Below, in pieces: positions 55,601-64,000 of a stretch of 64,000 nt of DNA. Source of the stretch: an uncultured Flavobacteriales bacterium (GTDB taxonomy: Bacteria > Bacteroidota > Bacteroidia > Flavobacteriales_D > Sanyastnellaceae). The position numbers and the translations under genes were made by a program. Within the stretch, counting starts at the first letter, position 1, and each line of letters begins with the position of its first letter. The stretch spans positions 186,001 through 250,000 of the forward strand of contig CALKGQ010000011.1 of NCBI GenBank assembly GCA_938085425.1. The letters run 5' to 3'. Below the pieces are notes generated by a model. That model did no database searches. It saw only the letters and a program-made list of their open reading frames with translations, and had not been told where the DNA came from.

Positions 55601-56600
55601 TGGATATGTAGGGACTGAGTCAGGGGACACATTGACGGGGTTTGATGGAGCTCTGGTGCCGACTGTGTTCGACAAACGAGCGACGGTCACCACGTTGGAC
55701 AACGACGCTTCTGAAGGACCTTTTGTCTACGAGGTGTTCCAGAACATCCTGCACAAGGGGCTTGCCTCCGTGGAAGCGGGGGTGTTTGAATTCAGGTTCA
55801 TTGTGCCAAGGGACATCGATTACACCTTTGGAACGGGGCGCATCAGTTGTTACGCACTCGGAGTCGGCACCGATGCGCATGGGCGTTCCGAGGATTTCGT
55901 CATTGGTGGGACCTCTGAAAACCCGTTGATGGACGACGACGGTCCTGTGGTGGAGCTGTTCATCAATGACACGCTCTTCAAGGATGGAGACCTCGTGCAT
56001 GAAGATCCATGGTTGTTCGCCCGAATTTTTGACGAGAGCGGCATCAACACGTCAGGTGTGGGCATCGGGCATGATGCCAAGGCGATCTTGGATGGGAATG
56101 CAAGTGCGCCTTACGTGCTCAATGAATACTTCGTGTCGGATTTGGACACCTACCAGCGTGGCTCCATCCGCTTCCCTTTTCAAAACTTGGAAGAAGGGAC
56201 CCACCAGTTGTCCTTCAAGGTTTGGGATGTGGCCAACAACAGTTCAAGTGCCGAAACCCATTTCGTGGTGGCTTCTTCCCTTGAGGTGGCTTTGCTCGAA
56301 GTGCTGGCCTATCCCAACCCTGCGGTGGAGCAAGTGACGTTCCGCATGGCGGGCAACCAAGCGTGTCGGCCAGCCAACGTGCGACTTGACATTTTTGACA
56401 TTCGTGGAGGAAGGGTGCACACAGAGACGTTTGAAGGGGAGGTGCTGGGCTTTCGAGACGACGTCATGACTTGGGATTTGAAACCTTCTTCGGGACAAAG
56501 CGTACCCCCTGGTGTGTATGTGTTCCGTGTGACATGGGAGAATGAAATTGGCCAATCTGCACAATACGCAGACAAATTGGTCGTTCTTCGACCCCAATGA
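52686..56600 (+). CDS. porU: type IX secretion sortase PorU
   Basis: A 1304-residue exported C25 (gingipain-type) peptidase that removes the CTD from type IX cargo and attaches it to the surface. Catalytic candidates are His820 in NYIGHGGERGW and Cys854 in FMTATCELF. The long N-terminal region is typical of PorU, and the C-terminus (EVLAYPNPAVEQVTF, PPGVYVFRVTW) resembles a type IX sorting domain, which PorU itself carries. Signal peptide cleavage is at CWG|QED. The start is uncertain: ATG 52686, ATG 52695 or GTG 52746, the last giving the shortest signal peptide. Divergent from porP/sprF. Confidence 0.94.
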   Translation: MRVMCSVSNAPSGRLFTSQRVRRRSWYGSALFFLCFMLCLGWSPVNCWGQEDVVELHVNWGESDWSSLLDQPSKTPLWRLVSPLDSLWNGVEVLDERLTWEPCAGECLEHLNSQVRKAMASPWLWSVQQANGHARLVGEGGALRKSDAGWERLVALDATLGASPAPSSRVVRDWPTSSARSSGTWVAFATTEEGVHCMGYDQLLEVGLQPEDLTPSSLRLFGQGGGVLPFENDADRPLDMPQQRVVFRGLDDGSFDPGDEVCWYARAHERWEWEASDGWSHQAPFWGDTAKWYLRIDADDTIPLVSITAAAPYDGAIDDTRIAHLAYGVEERHDENLIRSGRNWFGTRLSSLGANTKSWNISIPGAIAGQEATIEFAAAMRTTGSGSGSELVYAWEGETLSLTDNLLSPSSLAFAGYRSGAMTAQLTQPGLQVLATLNPGTDDSNAWMDYLAYQVPQSLVFSGGQMAINGLPVDGDGNSVEGAQYLLGGSPPPDAVWDVTDPLDVHELPLEDLDGALSWSSSASEVRRFWAFRWSAAKRPMPLGPVPNVNLHALGEVDYVVVTVPSLAAPADSLASLHAALGRRVAVVQQQAVFDAFSSGVADPTAIKMLMMMLRDRALASDGALEAPKYLLLMGDASYDNRNLQGNGDLVVGHYSQESLLTTTSYISDDYFALTAEGQGERPEDLLQLGVGRIPAQDEDAAWAVVEKVATYLGFDETNADAASCLDPNGTSSFGPWRNRILFVSDDQDGNNQDGHRYMDNSEEHSKAIQQQHPEYDILKVYPDAYVQTNTPGGERYADASEEIGRRVDEGALIVNYIGHGGERGWAHERILNMETIQSWTNLRRLPIFMTATCELFRYDDPEIYSAGEAILFNPKGGAAALLTTTRTVYSAGNQQVNRAFFETALDSDQGQRCLGDIYRDTKNSEAILAHTNSRNFSLMGDPGLEVAYPKHRVFLTDIPDTLKSLDLVTIRGYVGTESGDTLTGFDGALVPTVFDKRATVTTLDNDASEGPFVYEVFQNILHKGLASVEAGVFEFRFIVPRDIDYTFGTGRISCYALGVGTDAHGRSEDFVIGGTSENPLMDDDGPVVELFINDTLFKDGDLVHEDPWLFARIFDESGINTSGVGIGHDAKAILDGNASAPYVLNEYFVSDLDTYQRGSIRFPFQNLEEGTHQLSFKVWDVANNSSSAETHFVVASSLEVALLEVLAYPNPAVEQVTFRMAGNQACRPANVRLDIFDIRGGRVHTETFEGEVLGFRDDVMTWDLKPSSGQSVPPGVYVFRVTWENEIGQSAQYADKLVVLRPQ

Positions 56601-56636
56601 TGCGCCTTTCACTTGATTAACTTTGGCAATTCTACG

Positions 56637-57899
56637 ATGAAGCAAATCTTCCACATTTCTTTCCTTGGCCTGACGGTTGCGGCGATGTTGACCTCTGCCA
56701 CACCTGTTTGGGGCCAAATCGAAGAAGACCCTACACAGCTGCTGCAGCTGAACACAATCACCACGGCGGTGCCTTTCTTGATGATTGCCCCTGACTCGCG
56801 ATCTGGGGCCATGGGAGACGTCGGTGTGGCTTTGTCCCCCGATGCGAACAGCATGCATTGGAATCCGGCCAAAATGGCCTTTTCCGAGAACGAGGTGGAA
56901 ATGAGCATGAGTTACGCGCCATGGCTAAGGGCCCTTGTGGACGACATGAACCTTGCCTATGTCAGCTCCGTTCGCAGGCTCAACAAGAGGCAGGCGTACG
57001 GCGTTGCATTGCGCTACTTCAGCCTGGGCAACATTACTTTCACAGATGAAGTGGGGACGACCATCCGAGATTTTCAGCCTGCTGAGCTGAGCCTGGACGG
57101 AGGGTTCTCTCAAAAGTTTTCCGACAAATTCAGCGGAGGGTTTTCTGCACGTTTCATCCACAGCAACCTAACGGGCGGCACATCGGTGCAAGGTGCGGAC
57201 AGCCGTCCGGGCATCTCAGTGGCAGCCGACTTGAGCATGTATTATGTGAACGACGAGGCTGATTGGGGAAGCAAGGACGGCATCTTCAGCTTGGGGATGA
57301 ACATGAGCAACCTCGGGGCAAAGATGTCCTACACCGAGACGACTGCCCGGGACTTCATTCCGAGCAATTTGAGGTTGGGTGCTGCGTATGAAACCATCCT
57401 GGACGATTACAACAGCCTGACCTTCGCCTTGGACGCGAACAAGCTCTTGGTCCCAACACAACCTGTCTACGACTTTGACGAGAATGGGGCCCAGTACATT
57501 TTCAGCGGAAGAGACCCAAACGTGGGAGTGGCCACAGGCATTGTCCAGAGTTTTTACGATGCACCGGGCATCGTGGTGGAACCCACCAATGGAGACGACC
57601 CTTACATTTTGGAGGGCAGCCGTTGGAAAGAGGAGCTGCGTGAAGTCAACCTTGGCGTGGGCATGGAATACAATTTTGCCGATGTGTTTGCCTTCAGGTC
57701 TGGCTATTTCTACGAGCACTTTAGCAAAGGCAACCGGCAATTCATCACATTGGGTGCAGGGGTCAAATACACGGTTTTCACTGTGGATTTAAGCTACTTG
57801 ATCAGCACCACACAGCAAAATCCACTGGCCAATACGCTACGCTTCTCGTTGCGTTTGCAGTTTTCGGATTTGGCCGAGTTTGCCCAAGACAAGGAATGA
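56637..57899 (+). CDS. porV: type IX secretion outer-membrane protein PorV
   Basis: A 420-residue protein with signal peptide [18 protein letters not shown] and predicted cleavage VWG|QIEE. The early segment [30 protein letters not shown] is typical of PorV/LptO, FadL-like barrels that carry cargo from the translocon to PorU. A barrel pattern follows and ends [18 protein letters not shown]. The ATG at 56637 is 36 bases after the porU stop, and a TAACTTTG motif at 56618-56625 in the gap matches the -7 consensus but leaves an almost absent leader. Its stop overlaps ispF. Confidence 0.94.
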   Translation: MKQIFHISFLGLTVAAMLTSATPVWGQIEEDPTQLLQLNTITTAVPFLMIAPDSRSGAMGDVGVALSPDANSMHWNPAKMAFSENEVEMSMSYAPWLRALVDDMNLAYVSSVRRLNKRQAYGVALRYFSLGNITFTDEVGTTIRDFQPAELSLDGGFSQKFSDKFSGGFSARFIHSNLTGGTSVQGADSRPGISVAADLSMYYVNDEADWGSKDGIFSLGMNMSNLGAKMSYTETTARDFIPSNLRLGAAYETILDDYNSLTFALDANKLLVPTQPVYDFDENGAQYIFSGRDPNVGVATGIVQSFYDAPGIVVEPTNGDDPYILEGSRWKEELREVNLGVGMEYNFADVFAFRSGYFYEHFSKGNRQFITLGAGVKYTVFTVDLSYLISTTQQNPLANTLRFSLRLQFSDLAEFAQDKE

Positions 57900-58390
57900 G
57901 CCTTCGCATTGGATACGGTTACGACGTGCACCAGCTTGCGGAAGGCGAGGACTTGGTGATTGGGGGTCTAACGGTCCCCCATGAAAAGGGATCCGTGGGC
58001 CACAGCGATGCAGACGTCCTCTTGCATGTCATTTGCGACGCGCTGCTGGGTGCTTTGGCCCTCGGAGACATTGGCACCCACTTCCCCGACACCGACATGG
58101 CCTTCAAAGGCATTGACAGCAAGGTGCTGCTCAAGCGCACTTGGGATCTGGTCCAAAGCCATGGGTGGACCCTCTCCAACATGGACACGACCGTTTGCTT
58201 GCAGAGGCCCAAGTTGAAGCCACACATTCCTCAGATGCGCAAGTGCATTGCCGAGGTGATGGAGGTGGAAATGGGGCGCATTGGGATCAAGGCCACCACA
58301 ACAGAAAAATTGGGGTTTGTGGGCACGGAGGAAGGTGTTTCAGCCCACGCCGTCGTGCTTCTGGAGCCACTTGCGTCGACTTCAGCCTAA
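57896..58390 (+). CDS. ispF: 2-C-methyl-D-erythritol 2,4-cyclodiphosphate synthase
   Basis: MEP-pathway isoprenoid enzyme, 164 residues. Metal ligands are in GYGYDVHQL (Asp and His), and [22 protein letters not shown] carries a further His. [11 protein letters not shown] is the conserved C-terminal block. The ATGA junction with porV suggests coupled translation. porU-porV-ispF is a known neighbourhood in Bacteroidetes, though the enzyme has no evident role in secretion. Its 3' end overlaps the DUF4956 gene on the other strand by 9 bases. Confidence 0.96.
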   Translation: MSLRIGYGYDVHQLAEGEDLVIGGLTVPHEKGSVGHSDADVLLHVICDALLGALALGDIGTHFPDTDMAFKGIDSKVLLKRTWDLVQSHGWTLSNMDTTVCLQRPKLKPHIPQMRKCIAEVMEVEMGRIGIKATTTEKLGFVGTEEGVSAHAVVLLEPLASTSA

Positions 58391-59014
58391 GGGCTCTTCG
58401 AAGTGGTCGGGCTCCTTGTCCCCCGAGAAGTGAATTTTCAAATTGGCCGTGTCTCTCAGCAGGTCCACTTTTCCGATTTCCAAATGCACAATGCTGACGC
58501 CAGTGCGTCGCTCGAGGTCGGCGATGAGTTCTTTCCTCTTGCCTTCTTGCAGAAGATCAATGCGGTCGTACACGACCATTTTGGTGGCGAGATGTTCCAC
58601 AAACCAAAGACGTTCCAGCACAAAGCTCAAGGCCCAAATCAGGACATTGGCCAGTACAATCTCCACCCAAGAAGCTGCCACGGGTGCAAGGGCATTGATG
58701 ACCGCAAGGGCAATGACAATGAACAAATAGGTCATTTCCCGTATCGGGATGGCATTGGTGCGGTACCTGATGATGCCGAAGATGGCAAAGAGCCCCAATG
58801 CGAAGGCGAGGTCAATTTCCACTCCAGCCAACAGGCGACACAGCAAAAATACTGCGGTGGAAACCAGCATGAAGGTGAAGACGAAGTCGCGTCTCTTCGC
58901 GGCCATATGGTAGATCAACCGCACCACCACCACGGCGGACAAAAGGTTCAACCCAAACAGGAGCAAGAGTCCCATCCAACCGGAATCGAAAAGTGAAAGT
59001 TCAAGGGAAATCAT
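58382..59014 (-). CDS. DUF4956-family membrane protein
   Basis: A 210-residue protein with four hydrophobic segments in the first 145 residues ([67 protein letters not shown]) and a cytoplasmic C-terminus ([20 protein letters not shown]). The motif [26 protein letters not shown] is the family core. DUF4956 proteins are frequently found beside VTC-domain polyphosphate polymerases, as here, where the VTC gene overlaps its start by 4 bases. Its molecular role is not established. Confidence 0.86.
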   Translation of the reverse strand: MISLELSLFDSGWMGLLLLFGLNLLSAVVVVRLIYHMAAKRRDFVFTFMLVSTAVFLLCRLLAGVEIDLAFALGLFAIFGIIRYRTNAIPIREMTYLFIVIALAVINALAPVAASWVEIVLANVLIWALSFVLERLWFVEHLATKMVVYDRIDLLQEGKRKELIADLERRTGVSIVHLEIGKVDLLRDTANLKIHFSGDKEPDHFEEPLG

Positions 59015-59844
59015 TGAAGGATGGATTCGTGTTCTGATTGTGGGGTGCTGGCGGCAAGTTCCGCACGTTGGATGTCACGCAAAGTCTTGCGGTACGCGCC
59101 TGGCGCAAGGTCGTCGCAAACGGACATCCTTCCCAAGATGTATTTCGAGATTCTCAAGGCCCTGCCAAGCGGTCCGCGTCGACCAGGTTTGGCGCGGAAC
59201 GACTGAATCAAATCACCTTGATGGTTCAGCTTTCGTTGCTTCCATTCCACCACGGCCAAATGCGGTGTGGGGGAGGTCCACAAGGGGGTTTTCAGATGTT
59301 TGCGCGGATCTGAAAATTGAAGATTCTGGTCGAAGGTGATTCGGTCACCACGGTCCAAGTTGACCAGGGTGAACCGGTCAAACCGACTTTGCAATGATGG
59401 GGTCAGTTCATCCGTGACATTGCCGAGATGCTCCCGCAGAAACAGAATCTCTCCTTCCGTCAAGGGAGCATTCCAAGGGAGATCAGAGCTTCTGGCCATT
59501 CGTTTTTTCGCAGTCTTCCCGTACACGTCGCGGAGCTTGACTTCGAGGAAAGCCACCTTTGAATTTTGGTACTGTCGGATACGAACTTTGAAGCGTTTGG
59601 TCCTGCCTCTCAAATGTTCCGTCAGACACTCGTTGCCCTTGGTGTCGAAATACAAGTTGTTGTAGCGGATCAGATGATCTTGCTCCACTTGGAGCACGTG
59701 GTGTTCTGTCAAATCAGCGAGGACCTCCGGCAACCAATCGGTTGGGGCCAGGAATTTTGAATCATAGCGGTCCATCAAGGCCACGGATTCGATGGCTTGA
59801 AGTCCCACAGCGGGACGGTTGGAGAGCAATGAGGAAATCGACAT
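59011..59844 (-). CDS. VTC-domain protein, candidate polyphosphate polymerase
   Basis: A 277-residue protein of the VTC/CYTH-like tunnel superfamily. Basic residues lining the tunnel are visible in MDRYDSKFLAP, TKRFKVRIRQY, VAFLEVKLRD and VVEWKQRKLN, and the C-terminal SKYILGRMS closes the fold. Members make inorganic polyphosphate from ATP or bind it. The start ATG at 59842-59844 (MSISSLLSNRPA) begins the family sequence. It is paired with the DUF4956 gene, and divergent from the pyruvate dehydrogenase genes. Confidence 0.86.
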   Translation of the reverse strand: MSISSLLSNRPAVGLQAIESVALMDRYDSKFLAPTDWLPEVLADLTEHHVLQVEQDHLIRYNNLYFDTKGNECLTEHLRGRTKRFKVRIRQYQNSKVAFLEVKLRDVYGKTAKKRMARSSDLPWNAPLTEGEILFLREHLGNVTDELTPSLQSRFDRFTLVNLDRGDRITFDQNLQFSDPRKHLKTPLWTSPTPHLAVVEWKQRKLNHQGDLIQSFRAKPGRRGPLGRALRISKYILGRMSVCDDLAPGAYRKTLRDIQRAELAASTPQSEHESILQ

Positions 59845-59972
59845 GCAGCAGGTGGCGCAAGATACGGACGATTGGTTGGAGTACCTGTTGGACACGTGGC
59901 TCAAGTCGTGTACAAATGACACGAATAAACCTCCTTGGACGACAAAAAGATTGCTGTTCCGTGGGAGCATCC

Positions 59973-59999
59973 TTGGCATAGGGTGGAATGCTATATTTG
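59973..59999 (+). promoter_or_regulatory. Bacteroidetes-type promoter for pdhA
   Basis: TTG at 59973-59975 and TATATTTG at 59992-59999 match the TTG / TAnnTTTG elements with 16 bases between, slightly short. Transcription would start near 60006, leaving a short leader before the ATG at 60018. It sits at the pdhA end of the 173-base divergent gap with the VTC gene. The rest of that gap shows nothing else. Confidence 0.5.
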
Positions 60000-60017
60000 A
60001 GCGTTAATCCCATCTCG

Positions 60018-61088
60018 ATGGCCACTTCTCAACCTACTGCCGCGTCAGCGCCGAAAAAGCCTGCAAAAGCGAGCCGAAAGCGAACCGACAAAAAGTCCAG
60101 TTTGCCTCATTCTTCCGAAACCTACAACCGTTGGTTCCGCGAAATGTACCTCATGCGAAAGTTCGAGGAACGCTGCGGCCAGCTCTACATCCAGCAAAAG
60201 TTTGGCGGGTTTTGCCACTTGTACATTGGACAAGAAGCGCTGCTTTCTGGCATGAAGGAGGCCATTCGTCCCACGGACAATGTCATCACGGCCTACCGCG
60301 ACCACGCCCATCCGCTTGTGTTGGGCACTGACCCGAAGTTTGTAATGGCCGAGTTGTACGGCAAAAAGACGGGAACGTCCAAGGGCAAAGGAGGCTCCAT
60401 GCACATGTTTGACAAAGAGCGCAACCTCTTTGGTGGGCATGGCATTGTAGGCGGCCAAATCGGCTTGGGGGCGGGCATCGCCTTTGCGGACAAGTACCGC
60501 AAGGAAGACCATGTCACCGTCTGCTTCATGGGAGACGGTGCGGCGCGTCAAGGCATGCTTCACGAGACCTTCAACATGGCGATGACGTGGAAACTTCCAG
60601 TCATTTTCATCATTGAAAACAACAAATATGCCATGGGAACCTCGGTGGAGCGCACCTCCAATGTGACCGACCTCGAGACCTTGGGCGCGAGCTACAAGAT
60701 GCCATCTGCCACGGTGGACGGCATGAGCCCCGAAGCGGTTTGTGCGGCAATCGCAGAAGCTGCCAAACGCGGCCGAAAGGGAGAAGGTCCTACGTTGTTG
60801 GACATTCAGACCTACCGCTACAAGGGCCACAGCATGAGCGATCCGCAGAAATACCGCACCAAGGATGAATTGGCGACCTATGTGGAGCGCGACCCCATCA
60901 CCCACGTGCGCACAGTCCTTTTGGACAACAAGTGGGCGACGGAAGAAGAGTTGAAGGAGGCGGAGAAAGGCATCAAGGCACAGGTCGAAGAGGCCATCAA
61001 GTTTGCGGAAGAGAGTCCGCTTCCAGACCCCTCGGAATTGTACGAGGATGTCTACGTTCAATCTGACTATCCATTTGTGAAAGACTGA
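60018..61088 (+). CDS. pdhA: pyruvate dehydrogenase E1 component, alpha subunit
   Basis: A 356-residue thiamine-diphosphate-dependent decarboxylase subunit. It has a Lys/Ala-rich leader of about 35 residues, then the core with MYLMRKFEERCGQLYIQQK, the motif FMGDGAARQGMLHETFNMAM that binds Mg-ThDP, and RYKGHSMSDPQKYRT with the phosphorylation-loop-type serine. The beta subunit is not beside it. It is followed by the E2 gene after 4 bases. The start is ATG 60018 (MATSQPTAAS). Confidence 0.95.
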   Translation: MATSQPTAASAPKKPAKASRKRTDKKSSLPHSSETYNRWFREMYLMRKFEERCGQLYIQQKFGGFCHLYIGQEALLSGMKEAIRPTDNVITAYRDHAHPLVLGTDPKFVMAELYGKKTGTSKGKGGSMHMFDKERNLFGGHGIVGGQIGLGAGIAFADKYRKEDHVTVCFMGDGAARQGMLHETFNMAMTWKLPVIFIIENNKYAMGTSVERTSNVTDLETLGASYKMPSATVDGMSPEAVCAAIAEAAKRGRKGEGPTLLDIQTYRYKGHSMSDPQKYRTKDELATYVERDPITHVRTVLLDNKWATEEELKEAEKGIKAQVEEAIKFAEESPLPDPSELYEDVYVQSDYPFVKD

Positions 61089-61092
61089 CCTC

Positions 61093-62349
61093 ATGGCTGA
61101 AATCATCCGCATGCCCAAACTCAGCGACACCATGACCGAAGGAGTCGTGGCTGAGTGGCACAAAAAAGTTGGGGACGTGGTCGAAAACGGCGAATTGCTC
61201 GCCGAGATCGAGACGGACAAAGCGACCATGGAATTTGAGTCGTTTCAAGACGGTGTTTTGCTCCACATTGGGGTGGACAAAGGTGGAACCGCACCTGTGG
61301 ACAGTGTGCTTTGCATTGTTGGGGAAAAAGGAGAGGACTTTGCAGAATTGTTGGCGGCCTCTGCGTCGCCAGAGCCAGAGTCATCGCCTGAACCCGCCCC
61401 TGCTGCCGCACCTACCCCCGCTCCGGCTCCGGCTCCTGCCCCCGTGGCGGCTTCCGCACCGAGCCCTGCCCCGGCAGTCCCCGCGGCAGTCCCCGCGCCT
61501 GCGCCCATGTCCAATGCAAGGGTCAAGGCCTCTCCGCTTGCCAAAAAGCTTGCAGAGGACCGCGGCTTGAGCCTGGGCCTCATTCCTGGTTCAGGGGAGG
61601 GAGGGCGCATTGTGAAGCGAGACGTCGAGGCATTCGTGGGGGGAGGGTCTTCTGCCGCCAATGCCGTGGAACGCTTTACGGAGGTTGGGGTAAGCCAAAT
61701 GCGCAAGACCATTGCGCGTCGTTTGGCAGAGAGCAAATTCACCGCCCCCCACTTTTACCTCAGCCTGACCATGGACATGGACGCCGCGATGACGGCCCGC
61801 AAAGCATTGAACGACCGCGGCCCGCACCGCGTGAGCTTCAACGACATGGTCGTGAAGGCTGTGGCCATGGCCTTGAAGAACCACCCGGCGGTGAACAGCA
61901 GCTGGCTTGAAGACCGCATTCGGTACAACGAACACGTTCACATCGGTGTGGCTGTGGCGGTCGAAGACGGCCTGCTCGTGCCCGTCGTCCGCCATGCCAA
62001 TGCAAAATCCTTTGCCGAAATCGGTGTGGAGGTGCGCGAATTTGCCCAAAAAGCCAAAGACAAGAAGCTCCAACCCAGCGACTGGGAGGGGAACACCTTC
62101 ACCATTTCCAATTTGGGGATGTTTGGCATCGAAGACTTCACCGCGATCATCAATCCGCCAGACGCATGCATTTTGGCCATTGGAGGCATCCAGAGTGTGC
62201 CCGTCGTCCGTGACGGCGCCGTGGTGCCAGGACACACCATGAAAGTCACCCTGAGCTGCGACCATCGGGTCGTGGACGGCGCGACTGGTGCGGCCTTTTT
62301 GAATGAGGTCAAACAGAACTTGGAGAATCCAGTGTTGATGTTGGCCTGA
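61093..62349 (+). CDS. pdhC: pyruvate dehydrogenase E2 component (dihydrolipoamide acetyltransferase)
   Basis: A 418-residue acetyltransferase. A single lipoyl domain (about 1-80, with lipoyl-Lys in EIETDKATMEFESF) is followed by a long Ala/Pro-rich linker. A peripheral-subunit-binding domain (ASPLAKKLAEDRGLSLGLIP) and the catalytic domain come next, the latter ending with the active-site motif SCDHRVVDGATGAAF. Only one lipoyl domain is present. Its pairing with pdhA makes pyruvate rather than 2-oxoglutarate the likely substrate, but the branched-chain or oxoglutarate form cannot be excluded from motifs alone. Confidence 0.93.
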   Translation: MAEIIRMPKLSDTMTEGVVAEWHKKVGDVVENGELLAEIETDKATMEFESFQDGVLLHIGVDKGGTAPVDSVLCIVGEKGEDFAELLAASASPEPESSPEPAPAAAPTPAPAPAPAPVAASAPSPAPAVPAAVPAPAPMSNARVKASPLAKKLAEDRGLSLGLIPGSGEGGRIVKRDVEAFVGGGSSAANAVERFTEVGVSQMRKTIARRLAESKFTAPHFYLSLTMDMDAAMTARKALNDRGPHRVSFNDMVVKAVAMALKNHPAVNSSWLEDRIRYNEHVHIGVAVAVEDGLLVPVVRHANAKSFAEIGVEVREFAQKAKDKKLQPSDWEGNTFTISNLGMFGIEDFTAIINPPDACILAIGGIQSVPVVRDGAVVPGHTMKVTLSCDHRVVDGATGAAFLNEVKQNLENPVLMLA

Positions 62350-62379
62350 GAAGCGCCTCGGGTGTAGCTTGCCACAACC

Positions 62380-64000
62380 ATGGCTGACGTTCGCCCTTCG
62401 ACTCCCATAGAATTTTTGAAAGGCGTCGGACCCAAACGGTCCGACGCGCTTGTTTCTGAGCTTGGGTTGCACACTTGCATGGACTTGCTCCTGCACCTGC
62501 CCTTTCGGTACGAAGACAGAAGTCAATTTCACCGCATCGTGGACATTGAAAGCGAGCACGTGGCCGTCCAGATCCAAGGGGTGATCACCCAGGCGAATGA
62601 ATTTCGAGGGGGCAAAGGCTCCAGGTTGGTGGCCGTGTTTGACGACGGTGAGGCAACCATTGAGTTGCAGTGGTTTCGGGGAGCCCAATGGATCCTGCGC
62701 AACTTGCCTGTCCAAAAACAAGTGGTCATCTATGGCAAGCCCAAGATGTACAAGGGGAAATGGAGCTTGGCCCATCCAGAAGTGGAGCTGTTGTCACAGT
62801 TTGAAACGCGCCAAGGGGGAGGCCTGCAACCCGTCTACCCCAGTACTGAGAAATTGTCGAGGCAGGGATTGAACAGCCAAGGGTTGGCCAAGCTCATCCG
62901 AAATGTTGCTTCCGAAGTGTCAGGAGTCTTGACGGAAACGCTGCCCGCACGCGTGCTCAAGGAGATGCATCTGGTCGACAGGGCGGCTGCTTTCCGACAT
63001 GTGCATCAGCCAGCCACCGCGCAAGAAGCGGATGCGGCCATGACCCGGCTCCGTTTTGAAGAGTTGTTTCTCCTGCAAATGACCTTGCTCCAACACAAGA
63101 AGAAAGTGACACAGGACCTTCCTGGCGTTCGTTTTTCAGAAGTTGGGGAGGCCTTCCATACGTTTTATGACACCCAACTTCCTTTTGAATTGACGGAAGC
63201 CCAAAAGAGGGTGCTGCGCGAGATCCGAGCAGATTTGAACACAGGTTGGCACATGAACCGCCTGCTGCAAGGCGATGTAGGCAGTGGCAAAACCGTGGTG
63301 GCCCTTCTCACGGCATTGCTGGCGAAAGACAATGGGTACCAAGCGGCCATCATGGCGCCGACTGAAATTTTGGCGCAGCAGCATTTGGAGGGCCTTCGGG
63401 AATTGTTGGGGGACATGCCGGTCAGGGTGGAGTTGCTGACCGGTTCTGTCAAAGGCTCCGCGCGTGCCACCTTGCTGGAAGACCTCGAATCCGGCGCCAT
63501 TGACATTTTGGTGGGAACCCATGCGTTGATTGAGCCCAAGGTGATCTTTGCACGTTTGGGTCTTGCCGTCATTGACGAGCAGCATCGCTTTGGTGTGGCG
63601 CAACGGGCAAAACTTTGGAAAAAGGCCAAAGTCGCCCCGCACATCCTGGTCATGACCGCGACCCCCATCCCTCGAACCTTGGCCATGACGGCCTATGGCG
63701 ATTTGGACACGAGCGTGTTGGACGAGCTGCCTCCAGGGAGGAAACCGATTCAAACGGTCCACCGCACCGATGCCTCACGGCTCAAAGTCTTTCAATTTTT
63801 GGAGGACCAAATCGCCGAAGGCCGTCAAATTTATTTGGTCTATCCCCTCATCGAGGAAAGCGCCACACTCGACCACAAGGACCTGATGGATGGTTACGAG
63901 AGCATCGTTCGTCGCTTCCCCGTCCCCAACTACCAAGTGGCCATTGTCCATGGGCGAATGAAGGCGGACGACAAGGCTTGGGAGATGGAGCGCTTCGCCA
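62380..64000 (+). CDS. recG: ATP-dependent DNA helicase RecG (5' part)
   Basis: 540 codons of a gene that runs off the right edge. It starts MADVRPSTPIEFLKGVGPKR, followed by the wedge OB fold (LHLPFRYEDRS, RGGKGSRLVAVFDDGE). The helicase domain has Walker A LLQGDVGSGKTVVALL, DEQHRFGVAQRAK (the DEQH motif) and VMTATPIPRTLAMTAYGDLD. It remodels stalled replication forks and Holliday junctions. The missing part is the rest of the second helicase lobe and the C-terminal domain. Confidence 0.94.
   Translation, partial: MADVRPSTPIEFLKGVGPKRSDALVSELGLHTCMDLLLHLPFRYEDRSQFHRIVDIESEHVAVQIQGVITQANEFRGGKGSRLVAVFDDGEATIELQWFRGAQWILRNLPVQKQVVIYGKPKMYKGKWSLAHPEVELLSQFETRQGGGLQPVYPSTEKLSRQGLNSQGLAKLIRNVASEVSGVLTETLPARVLKEMHLVDRAAAFRHVHQPATAQEADAAMTRLRFEELFLLQMTLLQHKKKVTQDLPGVRFSEVGEAFHTFYDTQLPFELTEAQKRVLREIRADLNTGWHMNRLLQGDVGSGKTVVALLTALLAKDNGYQAAIMAPTEILAQQHLEGLRELLGDMPVRVELLTGSVKGSARATLLEDLESGAIDILVGTHALIEPKVIFARLGLAVIDEQHRFGVAQRAKLWKKAKVAPHILVMTATPIPRTLAMTAYGDLDTSVLDELPPGRKPIQTVHRTDASRLKVFQFLEDQIAEGRQIYLVYPLIEESATLDHKDLMDGYESIVRRFPVPNYQVAIVHGRMKADDKAWEMERFA

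Noticed and set aside
56618-56625. TAACTTTG motif before porV as a separate promoter
   Set aside because: It matches the -7 consensus exactly, but there is no well-spaced TTG and a start there leaves almost no leader before the ATG at 56637; porV may simply be read through from porU.
61370-61510. Ala/Pro repeat in the E2 gene as a DNA repeat
   Set aside because: It is the flexible linker between the lipoyl and subunit-binding domains, common to E2 proteins.

Overview
The window reads as a chromosomal segment of a member of the Bacteroidota, most likely a Flavobacteriales-type gliding or type IX-secreting bacterium (Cryomorphaceae/Schleiferiaceae-like), with visibly G+C-rich DNA for that phylum. 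The assignment rests on gldD, gldE, gldJ, porP/sprF, porU, porV and porX, the mutY-ssb-gldE-gldD gene order, a TTG / TAnnTTTG promoter in front of the tRNA gene, and a run of exported proteins whose predicted mature N-terminus is glutamine. I see no insertion sequence, prophage, CRISPR array or plasmid module.

Layout. At 1-5 kb lie the start of an unknown exported protein, a glutaminyl-cyclase-like M28 lipoprotein and cysS, then a TDH-type threonine dehydrogenase divergent from queA. From 16.6 kb down to 5 kb runs one long minus-strand envelope block: mutY, ssb, gldE, gldD, coaX, an outer-membrane protein, a TPR protein, lptC, a small membrane protein, a CorC/CNNM protein and ppiD. At 16.7-19.4 kb are an HU protein, a TPR protein, a 29-residue basic protein and RNase E/G. 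At 19.4-24.4 kb are an HD hydrolase divergent from porX, tsaE and an alanine-dehydrogenase-like gene. At 24.4-31.2 kb are mutS, a rhodanese lipoprotein, clpX, clpP, tig and tRNA-Leu on the minus strand.

At 31.3-40 kb are two Trp-rich outer-membrane proteins, efp, a SpoIIE-type phosphatase, an O-antigen-ligase-like protein, a Wzz-like protein, a glycosyltransferase and rnhB. At 40-44 kb is a 1333-residue modular secreted protein with lamin-tail domains, a cupredoxin domain and nine Cys-paired repeats. At 44-49.6 kb are a lipoprotein, a LuxE-like protein, a PiT-like permease, tyrS and murF. At 49.7-58.4 kb is the secretion block: gldJ and porP/sprF divergent from porU, porV and ispF. At 58.4-64 kb are a DUF4956 and VTC-domain pair, the pyruvate dehydrogenase E1-alpha and E2 genes, and the 5' part of recG.

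The genes combine into an envelope and secretion story. Type IX secretion and gliding parts sit in three separate clusters, mixed with LPS export, periplasmic folding, peptidoglycan synthesis and cell-surface polysaccharide genes. A glutaminyl-cyclase candidate lies among many exported proteins predicted to start with Gln, which suggests it caps the secretome. The remainder is housekeeping: protein quality control, DNA repair, tRNA charging and modification, and central metabolism.
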